From positions 1 through 8,995 of the forward strand of contig DATLAJ010000129.1 of NCBI GenBank assembly GCA_035527515.1: a stretch of DNA of 8,995 bases, written 5' to 3'. The notes under the pieces are model-generated. The model saw only the letters and a list, made by a program, of their open reading frames with translations. It did not search any database and was not told the origin of the DNA. Source of the DNA: a bacterium. Lineage in GTDB: Bacteria > B130-G9. Both the position numbers and the translations under genes were made by a program. Shown here piece after piece: positions 1-5,602 of this stretch (its first letter is position 1; every line of letters starts with the position of its first letter).

Positions 1-675
1 CTGCAATCGGTTCAGCTGTTCTACAATGGTCTGCCGAGCGGCCTTTTTCTGGTTGACGACGGGACGAGCGGGGATGCAGTCGCAAAAGATTCGCTCTTCA
101 CGTTGCAGGCAGGGATCGAGCCCGGGATGCCTGCGGGCCAACACCGAGTATCTCTTGTCGCCGTGGATGCAGCCGGGCTCAAGAGCGTTGAGTGGCCTTA
201 TGTGGAGGTTGGGGCGAGTCGAAGCGCTCAGAGAAGGAGTTTAGAAGGCGCCCGATCGTTTCAGAATGAGGCGGCGATGCTTTCGACCGAGAGGATAATG
301 CGGCAGTGCCTTTTGGATTCTCTGCCTCAGTCGTGCTCGCTGGGCGCAAGCGCGCCGGTGATCATGGCCGGTGGGTTCGGGTTTACGGATATTTCTTCGG
401 CGGCTGGCGGCCAGCTCGCGCTCTATGCGCACGTGGAGAGCTTTGGCGAGGGCGTCGAGAAGATTGAGGCGTCCCTTGAGGGCGGCGCTCCGCTCGGGAT
501 GTTCCTGCACGACGATGGTGTGGGAGGTGATGCCGTGGCTGGCGACGGCCAGTTCACGTTTCAGTGCGCACTAGGCGGTGGCGTGGCCCCCGGGCGTTAC
601 CTGATCGAGCTGGTTGGGACAACGTCTGCGGGCGCACAGAGCCTGGTGTTCCCCTACGTAACAGTTACTCCATAA
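1..675 (+). CDS. Partial tandem-repeat (choice-of-anchor-X-like) extracellular protein, C-terminal part
   Basis: The reading frame is open from the first base of the window to a TAA at 673-675, giving the last 224 residues of a protein whose start lies upstream. Two related segments are visible. Residues about 16-70 carry LFLVDDGTSGDAVAKD and end WPYVEV; residues about 165-223 carry MFLHDDGVGGDAVAGDG and end FPYVTV. They share the order L/M-F-L-x-DDG-x2-GDAVA-x-D-x2-FT-x-Q, then a PG/AG turn and a closing beta strand. The DDG...GD...D pattern resembles Asp/Gly-rich loops in bacterial extracellular beta-sandwich repeats, where it may bind calcium (family knowledge, not shown here). Residues 71-120 form a less regular linker with little similarity to either repeat. 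No membrane segment or sorting signal is seen at the C-terminus, so the protein is probably secreted or anchored through its missing N-terminus. The specific function is unknown. Confidence 0.72.
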   Translation: MQSVQLFYNGLPSGLFLVDDGTSGDAVAKDSLFTLQAGIEPGMPAGQHRVSLVAVDAAGLKSVEWPYVEVGASRSAQRRSLEGARSFQNEAAMLSTERIMRQCLLDSLPQSCSLGASAPVIMAGGFGFTDISSAAGGQLALYAHVESFGEGVEKIEASLEGGAPLGMFLHDDGVGGDAVAGDGQFTFQCALGGGVAPGRYLIELVGTTSAGAQSLVFPYVTVTP

Positions 676-722
676 AGCGTTCTTGCGATGCGCTCATCAA
701 TTCGGCGCGGGCGGGCAGGATG

Positions 723-742
723 GTCGAGGCTAGAGGCTCGAC
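723..742 (+). other. Small hairpin in the gap between the repeat protein and the amidase gene
   Basis: GTCGAG (723-728) pairs perfectly with CTCGAC (737-742) around an 8-base loop. It lies 48 bases after the stop of the upstream gene. No T-run follows, so it is not a convincing intrinsic terminator. The rest of the gap (676-808) shows no clear promoter and no good Shine-Dalgarno sequence. Confidence 0.3.
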
Positions 743-808
743 GGGATTGACCTACTCGCTTCGGCCTGCAACACTGATGTGGAATGAGAACCGTGCGCTA
801 CCGGTGAG

Positions 809-2506
809 ATGGTCCTGGGATTAGTAAATCGGAAAGGGCGACTCATAGCCCTTCTCCTGCTCGCGTTCTTTGCGGGCCTGGCCTGCCTCGGGCACGGCAG
901 CTCGCGGTCAACGAGTGTCCCCGCCAAAATATCGAGGGGCAGGAGCATCTACATCGAGCACCGGGCGAGGAGCGGCGACAGCTACATGCTGATCTCGAGA
1001 CGGTGGACGGGCTCGGGGGAGAACTGGCGAACGATCAAAAGATATAACGGCAACAGGCCGCTCTTGGCAGGAGCGGTCTGTAGAATCCCCTACAATCTGC
1101 TGTCGCCCAAGGCCCAATACTTGGTGATTGTGAACCTCTTTCCGTTAGACAAATACGTTGACGGCCAGTGGAGCCACAAAGTTACATACAAGGGCGAGAC
1201 TGTATCCTCGATAACCGAGTGGTTTACTGGCACTTCGAGGAACACCTCCAAAATACTGTCCCACAATCATCTGCGAGGCGTCCTTCATCTTGGGACGCGG
1301 GTGCTCATTCCGTCGAGGCTGTTGCTTGCGGTCTTCAAGACTTCAAGGGGTCTCAGCAAGAAACCGAGCGGGCCGCTTTTGAGGTTCAAGCAAGATAAAA
1401 AGGGCAGATACGCGTCATACAGGCTGAAGAAGGGCGAGGCACTCTACACGAACGTCGTCGCCCGCTTCACCGGCCGGATTAGCCATGACGACGTGATGGA
1501 TGCGGTTAAGAGGATCAAGGTGCGCAGCGGGATACGTGACGTCAAGCGCATCCCGGAGGGTTTTGAGGTCAAGATTCCTGTTGGTCTATTGCTGCCTCGG
1601 TATCTTCTAAAGAGCGATCCGCGGCGTTCGGCGTATGAGGCGAGCTTGAAGCAGCTGTCACGATATCGGAACGTCTTCTTGTCGCGAGACCTCGAGGGTG
1701 TGTATGTGATACTTGATCCGGGCCACGGTGGTAGTGACCCGGGGGCAATCAGCAGGAGGGGGATGTGCGAGGATGAATATGCTTATGACATTGCTTGTAG
1801 GATACGACGGCTTCTGAGGTCGCGGACGAGGGCGAAGGTCTATATGACGACATGGGATAAGAAGTCGGGCTACCGGGTCAGGGACTCAAGGTGGCTGCAA
1901 CCAGACAAGAACGAGGTCTTGCTTACGACCCCAAGGTATCAAAACGGCGACGCAACGGTGTCAGCAAACTTGCGATGCTTCTTGGTTGCGTCGATCTACA
2001 AGAGTCTCCCTCGTTCAGTCAGAAAGGAGAACAGGGTCGTCTTCACGAGCGTGCACGCGGATTCGCTGTATCCAGAGCTGAGCGGCGCCACGATCTACAT
2101 ACCCGATGCACACCTATCGCGCACATCGCTCGACCGGAAGGGCGGGGTTTACGACCGGACGAAGGAGGTTCGCTCTTGTCGTCCGATCAAGACGACATAT
2201 TGGCAACGGGTGCGTTCGGAGGGCTATTCGCGTTATCTCTCGTCTGAGCTGTTGGATGCATTGAAGAGGCGCAATGTGGCCACGCTTCCTTACAATCCTG
2301 TGAGAGACCGCGTAACACGAGGCAGACGAGAGTATGTTCCGGCGGTCATCTGTCATAATCCTGTGCCGACCAAGCTGTTGTTGGAGGTCGCGAATCTTCA
2401 GAACTCCAGCGATTGTCAACGGCTTATGAGCCCTGCCTACAGGGAGCGCATCGCGAGTGCCTATGTCGATGCGCTGCGTCGGTATTACGGTCGGAAGTCG
2501 CGATAG
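809..2506 (+). CDS. LysM-containing N-acetylmuramoyl-L-alanine amidase (Amidase_3 family)
   Basis: This 565-residue protein is predicted to be an exported zinc hydrolase that cuts the amide bond between N-acetylmuramic acid and L-alanine in peptidoglycan. Residues 11-28 form a hydrophobic signal segment after a basic N-terminus. AGLAC at 22-26 only loosely resembles a lipobox. Residues about 50-95 and 121-168 look like LysM modules (x-V/R-x2-GDS/GET start, ...RIP/LIP end), and 203-257 may be a third. The catalytic domain covers about 297-560. Expected Amidase_3 residues are present: H306 in ILDPGHGGSDPGA, E321 as second metal ligand, H416 in SVHADS, and E526 in LLLEVANLQN, which matches the usual E-x5-N motif. 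LysM modules ahead of the catalytic domain, and the many Arg/Lys residues, suggest tight cell-wall binding. ATG 809 is the only reasonable start, because an in-frame TGA lies at 785-787. Its ribosome site (GGTGAG directly abutting the ATG) is weak. Confidence 0.88.
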   Translation: MVLGLVNRKGRLIALLLLAFFAGLACLGHGSSRSTSVPAKISRGRSIYIEHRARSGDSYMLISRRWTGSGENWRTIKRYNGNRPLLAGAVCRIPYNLLSPKAQYLVIVNLFPLDKYVDGQWSHKVTYKGETVSSITEWFTGTSRNTSKILSHNHLRGVLHLGTRVLIPSRLLLAVFKTSRGLSKKPSGPLLRFKQDKKGRYASYRLKKGEALYTNVVARFTGRISHDDVMDAVKRIKVRSGIRDVKRIPEGFEVKIPVGLLLPRYLLKSDPRRSAYEASLKQLSRYRNVFLSRDLEGVYVILDPGHGGSDPGAISRRGMCEDEYAYDIACRIRRLLRSRTRAKVYMTTWDKKSGYRVRDSRWLQPDKNEVLLTTPRYQNGDATVSANLRCFLVASIYKSLPRSVRKENRVVFTSVHADSLYPELSGATIYIPDAHLSRTSLDRKGGVYDRTKEVRSCRPIKTTYWQRVRSEGYSRYLSSELLDALKRRNVATLPYNPVRDRVTRGRREYVPAVICHNPVPTKLLLEVANLQNSSDCQRLMSPAYRERIASAYVDALRRYYGRKSR

Positions 2507-2656
2507 TCTTGTGGCTTGGAGATATGTGCCATAGGTTTCCTCAAAGCTTGGCTTTGGTAGGTTGTGTTATAGGCTGTGCAGTGGCGATTTGGACGTTGAA
2601 GCAGTGGAATTGGCCAGCTCGGCTGATGTGGCCCTGAAAGGGCCTGACGTGAGTAG

Positions 2657-2675
2657 CCCCGTGTGCAACGCGGGG
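2657..2675 (+). repeat. TGCAA-loop hairpin, copy 1
   Basis: CCCC-GTG, loop TGCAA, CGC-GGGG gives a seven-pair stem with one G-T wobble. It is preceded by GTAGC. The same loop and lead sequence recur 110 bases downstream, within 2763-2788. Confidence 0.6.
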
Positions 2676-2755
2676 TCATGGGCGTGCCCGAATCCGTCTT
2701 GGCGACCCTAACGGGTGCGAACAAGGGGTGCAGGCTGTAATCCCCGACAGGGGAT

Positions 2756-2855
2756 ACCGTGGGTAGCCGTGCGTGCAACGCAACGGGGAGGTTAGAAAGG
2801 GGGGGGATTGTGGCGCTATTCGCACCGTCAGGCTACGCCTGCGGCTACCCATGGT
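2756..2855 (+). repeat. Long-range 14-bp inverted repeat enclosing TGCAA-loop hairpin, copy 2
   Basis: ACCGTGGGTAGCCG (2756-2769) pairs with CGGCTACCCATGGT (2842-2855) in 14 consecutive pairs, with a single G-T wobble at 2759/2852. The enclosed 72 bases contain TGCG-TGCAA-CGCA (2770-2782), a GTG(G)CG/CGCAC hairpin at 2810-2825, and CAGGC-TAC-GCCTG (2829-2841). A competing fold pairs CCGTGCG with CGCAACGG (2767-2786, one bulged A). It would break the end of the long stem, so the two structures may be alternatives. Confidence 0.6.
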
Positions 2856-2946
2856 CTGCCCTTCGGGCAGGAGCTTCTGCTCTCCATCCGCGAGGCATCC
2901 GCAACGTTCCCCGCTCCAATCTGATTACTGGGGTCTAGTCGAGATA

Positions 2947-2976
2947 TTGACAGCGCCACACTAAGGTGATTATATG
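2947..2976 (+). promoter_or_regulatory. Sigma70-like promoter for the ATPase-led gene cluster
   Basis: A perfect TTGACA (-35) at 2947-2952 is followed after 18 bases by TATATG (2971-2976), which matches four of six -10 consensus bases. Transcription would start near 2983, leaving a leader of roughly 55 bases before ATG 3039. This rests on sequence match only. Confidence 0.5.
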
Positions 2977-3027
2977 CTGACAGTGATGTGAGCGGCGATA
3001 TTAGTTGACATAACATGAACGCCCGAT

Positions 3028-3033
3028 GGAGGG
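3028..3033 (+). promoter_or_regulatory. Shine-Dalgarno sequence that decides the ATPase start
   Basis: GGAGGG lies five bases before ATG 3039 and is the strongest ribosome site in the window. The longer in-frame ATG at 3015 lacks such a site upstream and begins immediately after TAACA, so 3039 is preferred. Confidence 0.7.
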
Positions 3034-3038
3034 ATGAG

Positions 3039-4112
3039 ATGAAGAGTGAGAATCTAATCTCAATGTCTGAACGCTCCGAGAGTGTTCTGAAGGATGTTTT
3101 CAAGGGGGAATCGGCGTATCCGACGTTCAGCAGTGAGCTGAATTTGGTGCTGAGCGGTGGCCTGCTTCCGGGCAAGTTATATGCGATTGAGGGGCCGCCG
3201 GATGGGACGAAGTCGGCCTTTGCGGCGCTGTTGATGGACAAATTGGCAGCTGAGCATGAGCTTCCGGCGCTGTTCATCTCTTCAACCCTCTCAGCGAGGG
3301 AGCTTTACATTAGGAGCATATCGCGGCTATCTAGGGTGCATTCGGGCGAGATAGAGGGTCGGTCGTGGTTGATGCAGGACTGGCTGGCGGTGCATGGGCG
3401 AGACGCGGCCGCGCGGATCAAGGGCCGAATAAAGGACGCGGATGATGCCTATAGGAAGTTCGCTGACAAGATATTCATGGTTGAGGTTCCGGTGCAAGGC
3501 GGAATGCATATATCTGAGGTCAGGACCAGGCTCGAGCGTGTTCGGCAGCATTTCAAGGACGCGCGTGGTCTGCCAGAGCTTCCTGTTGCTGTTTTGATTA
3601 TTGACACGCTTCGGGGGCTGCGCTACAAGCAGGAGGCTAAGGGTTCTGGAGAGCCGACGCGCGAGGAGACCATCTTGATACTCAAGGACCTCAGGGAGCT
3701 TGCGCACTCTTCAGGATGTCCGATCCTAGCACTGGTTGACGGCGCGGCGTTCGGGCGACTGTATATGAAGCTCGGCATGCTGCCGTCGTCGCTTGGCCAT
3801 GAGCTCGGGTTCACCGCCTACCATGCTGACACAACGATTCTGATGGAAACAGAAGATACTCTGCTGTCCGACGCCATTCAGGAGCTGTATGACCGTGGCC
3901 AAGACAGGGATGCGGCGAAGCTCGAGGAGGCGCGCTCGAGGTTCCCGCTCAGCAACCCGAAGATAGGCCCTTATTTCCCAACCTATGCGAGGCTGCTCTT
4001 GTCAACGCGCGGCACCGGCGCCGTCAGAAACATTTACTTCATTTACCTGAAGGCTGTGTGTGATTTCCTCGATCTTGCTTTCAAGCGAGAGGCCAAGAAA
4101 GTTTACGAGTAG
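3039..4112 (+). CDS. Divergent RecA-fold ATPase, DnaB C-terminal/KaiC-like
   Basis: With ATG 3039 the protein has 357 residues; ATG 3015 would add eight. The core looks like the hexameric RecA-type motor fold. A DnaB/KaiC-type lead-in (LSGGLLPGKLYAIEG) precedes a P-loop at about residues 52-59. FISSTLSAREL follows at about 80-90, at the place of the DnaB motif FFSLEMS. A Walker-B-like AVLIIDT ends at D189, LKDLRELAHSSGCPILALVD resembles the DnaB helix-strand leading to its sensor, and LLSTRGTG lies near the C-terminus. The P-loop reads GPPDGTKS: Lys and Ser are kept, but the usual Gly before Lys is Thr. The DnaB catalytic Glu position is Thr. There is no DnaB N-terminal primase-binding domain and no second KaiC domain. 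Nucleotide binding is plausible and hydrolysis uncertain. A helicase role is not supported. It is first in a same-strand cluster, 42 bases before the epimerase gene. Its biological function is unknown. Confidence 0.72.
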   Translation: MKSENLISMSERSESVLKDVFKGESAYPTFSSELNLVLSGGLLPGKLYAIEGPPDGTKSAFAALLMDKLAAEHELPALFISSTLSARELYIRSISRLSRVHSGEIEGRSWLMQDWLAVHGRDAAARIKGRIKDADDAYRKFADKIFMVEVPVQGGMHISEVRTRLERVRQHFKDARGLPELPVAVLIIDTLRGLRYKQEAKGSGEPTREETILILKDLRELAHSSGCPILALVDGAAFGRLYMKLGMLPSSLGHELGFTAYHADTTILMETEDTLLSDAIQELYDRGQDRDAAKLEEARSRFPLSNPKIGPYFPTYARLLLSTRGTGAVRNIYFIYLKAVCDFLDLAFKREAKKVYE

Positions 4113-4154
4113 CCTGCTGCCATGCCAGCATGCTCCAATTCAAGAGGTAGTTGA

Positions 4155-5198
4155 ATGATAGTTGTTGTTACGGGCGGTGCCGGGTTTGTTGGGAGTCACA
4201 TCGCTGAGCGCTACGCCAAGTCTGGCCATTCGGTGAGAGTTATCGACAACCTGTCGCGAGCCAGCTTGCTTGGCAGAAAGAACGTTACTTTCGATTTCAA
4301 CTGGCGGTTCTTGTCCGAGATAGACGGCGTGCAGCTGATACGAGGCGATGTGAGGGAACTCGACACGCTTATCCCGCTCGTGGATGATGCGGACGTCGTG
4401 TTTCATACGGCAGCCCAGACAGCGGTTACAACGTCGCTTGTGGACCCCGTTCCAGACTTCAGCACAAACGCCCTCGGAACGTTTAACGTGCTTGAGGCCG
4501 CAAGGCGCGCCTCGAGCAGGCCAGCTGTTATCTACTGCTCAACGAACAAGGTCTATGGGGATAACGTGAACCGGATAGGAACAGTTGAGAGGGAAGATCG
4601 GTATGAGTTTCCTGAGAGCTTTCGGTTTGGTATTCCTGAGACGTTCTCAACTGACCTTTGTGAGCACACGCCTTACGGCTGCTCAAAGCTAACTGGCGAC
4701 TTGTATATGCAGGATTATGCGGGGACTTTTGGGCTCAGGACCGGGGTATTCAGGATGTCCTGCATTTACGGGACCCGCCAGTTTGGGCTCGAGGACCAGG
4801 GCTGGCTCGCCTGGTTTGCCATAGCGACGATTCTTGGCAAGCCGATCAGGATAGACGGCGACGGCAAGCAGGTTCGGGATGTGCTTTTCGTTGCGGATCT
4901 TGTAGATGCGTTTGACAGGTTCCTAAAGAGCGGACTTGATCACGTTGTGGTCAACGTTGGCGGCGGGCCTGGGAACGCCGTTCCGATCATGCACGTCATC
5001 GAGCTTCTCCAGGAGATGACAGGCAAGAAAAGCCCTATCTCCTATGCCGATTGGAGGCCGAGCGATCAGAAGGTCTTTGTGTCGGATATCCGGAAGGCGA
5101 AGCAGGTTCTGGGCTGGGAGCCGAAGGTGTCGGTTGAGCAGGGCCTTGAGAAGATGGTTGAGTGGATACAGGCTCACAAGGATGTTTTTGAGGTGTGA
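4155..5198 (+). CDS. CDP-paratose 2-epimerase-like NAD-dependent sugar epimerase (extended SDR)
   Basis: This 347-residue protein is complete for the extended short-chain dehydrogenase/reductase family. The NAD-binding TGGAGFVGS is at residues 6-14, with acidic D31 ending the second strand (NAD preference). RGDVRE at 63-68 and HTAAQ at 84-88 follow. The active site has S/T129-130 in CSTNKVYGD and Y174/K178 in PYGCSK. The stretch FRMSCIYGTRQFG...EDQGWLAWF (199-221) and DGKQVRDVLFVADLV (236-250) closely match the CDP-paratose 2-epimerase (tyvelose epimerase) subgroup rather than GalE. That enzyme converts CDP-paratose to CDP-tyvelose, a 3,6-dideoxyhexose of O-antigens. No CDP-sugar synthesis genes (rfbF/G/H-type) are in the window, so the real substrate may differ. 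AAGAGGT at 4142-4148 is a good ribosome site, seven to eight bases before the ATG. The next gene starts 29 bases downstream. Confidence 0.87.
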   Translation: MIVVVTGGAGFVGSHIAERYAKSGHSVRVIDNLSRASLLGRKNVTFDFNWRFLSEIDGVQLIRGDVRELDTLIPLVDDADVVFHTAAQTAVTTSLVDPVPDFSTNALGTFNVLEAARRASSRPAVIYCSTNKVYGDNVNRIGTVEREDRYEFPESFRFGIPETFSTDLCEHTPYGCSKLTGDLYMQDYAGTFGLRTGVFRMSCIYGTRQFGLEDQGWLAWFAIATILGKPIRIDGDGKQVRDVLFVADLVDAFDRFLKSGLDHVVVNVGGGPGNAVPIMHVIELLQEMTGKKSPISYADWRPSDQKVFVSDIRKAKQVLGWEPKVSVEQGLEKMVEWIQAHKDVFEV

Positions 5199-5227
5199 GC
5201 GGTTCACTGTAACAACGAGAATCTGTG

Positions 5228-5530
5228 ATGCCCCTCTCGTGTGATAGGTGCGGCGCTAAGATCGAAAGCGAAAGCAGCGCATACAACGTTGAGATTAGGA
5301 TTTACGCGGGCGTGCCGAGCTGGTTGCCCTGGATTTCCCCCGAGGAGTGCGAGGCCGAGATAGACTCGCTGGTTGACAGCCTCGAGGGAGTTGATCCGGA
5401 GCTGATCGAGCGGGACGTTCATCTAGAGATGTCGTTTGTTCTGTGCAGGCGGTGCAAGGAGGTCTTTGCCGCCGATCCCCTTAATCTGCCCCTCGACTCG
5501 AGTGGCGGCGTCATTCCCGACTCGATCTGA
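5228..5530 (+). CDS. Small protein with two CxxC knuckles (putative zinc ribbon), function unknown
   Basis: The ORF encodes 100 residues from ATG 5228. An overlapping in-frame GTG at 5225 would add one residue. The N-terminus reads CDRCGAKI (C5, C8) and a second pair, CRRCKEVF (C73, C76), follows a central acidic helix-rich segment; together they could hold one structural zinc. The ending ADPLNLPL resembles the tails of uncharacterised zinc-ribbon proteins in environmental bacteria (recalled similarity, not searched). There is no signal peptide or membrane segment, so it is probably cytoplasmic. It lies 29 bases after the epimerase stop and 72 bases before the GGDEF gene, consistent with co-transcription. 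The ribosome site is weak (CGAGAA). It could be a small regulator or partner protein, but nothing in the sequence shows which. Confidence 0.7.
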   Translation: MPLSCDRCGAKIESESSAYNVEIRIYAGVPSWLPWISPEECEAEIDSLVDSLEGVDPELIERDVHLEMSFVLCRRCKEVFAADPLNLPLDSSGGVIPDSI

Positions 5531-5602
5531 TGCTATTGGGAACGCCCTTGCAGCTGGCATTCCGTAGGTCCGCGCAGGCGGTTCCTGGGCTTTTCTCCCT
5601 AT

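Larger units (their letters stand above)
2641..2885. repeat. Cluster of small inverted repeats (REP/BIME-like element or structured RNA)
   Basis: At least six stem-loops can be drawn by eye. They are: CCCCGTG/CGCGGGG with loop TGCAA (2657-2675, one G-T pair); ACCC/GGGT (2705-2716); ATCCCC/GGGGAT with loop GACA (2740-2755); TGCG/CGCA with loop TGCAA (2770-2782); CAGGC/GCCTG (2829-2841); and CTGCCC/GGGCAG with loop TTC (2856-2870). A 14-bp long-range stem (2756-2769 with 2842-2855) encloses two of them. GTAGCC precedes both TGCAA hairpins (2653-2658 and 2763-2768), and its complement GGCTAC occurs twice at 2831-2836 and 2843-2848. A run of eight G lies at 2799-2806. This arrangement recalls repetitive extragenic palindromes or decayed mobile-element ends. 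A folded RNA leader is the alternative. No transposase gene is present in the window. Confidence 0.6.
2507..3014. other. Gene-free region of about 500 bases containing a hairpin cluster and a promoter
   Basis: No convincing coding sequence is found on either strand. The short open frames here are overlaps with flanking genes or have no family character. Positions 2507-2640 show nothing recognisable beyond short imperfect inverted repeats. Positions 2641-2885 are dense in GC-rich hairpins and are listed separately. Positions 2885-2902 contain the direct repeat CATCCGC twice, 11 bases apart. Positions 2947-2976 hold a promoter-like sequence for the downstream gene cluster. Confidence 0.7.

Noticed and set aside
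747-775. TTGACC as a -35 box for the amidase gene
   Set aside because: No reasonable -10 hexamer is found at 16-18 bases spacing.
2413-2637. 74-residue + strand frame overlapping the end of the amidase gene
   Set aside because: It starts inside the amidase in another frame, has no ribosome site and does not resemble a known protein. The hydrophobic run is short.
2485-2778. 97-residue minus-strand frame in the gene-free region
   Set aside because: It runs through the hairpin cluster, so its sequence is dictated by inverted repeats. It has no motif or ribosome site.
2641-2885. CRISPR array
   Set aside because: The repeats are palindromic, only two copies share a motif, and there is no regular spacing of unique spacers.
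3005-3034. Second TTGACA as a functional promoter
   Set aside because: Its -10 box would fall at about 3028, on the Shine-Dalgarno sequence, where no TATAAT-like hexamer is seen.
2828-3277. 149-residue open frame on the minus strand across the promoter and the ATPase start
   Set aside because: It overlaps a well-supported + strand gene and the hairpin cluster, has a low-complexity Ser/Leu-rich composition and shows no family motif.
3039-4112. Replicative helicase DnaB
   Set aside because: It lacks the N-terminal primase-interaction domain, and the P-loop and catalytic Glu positions are altered. Only the RecA core is similar.
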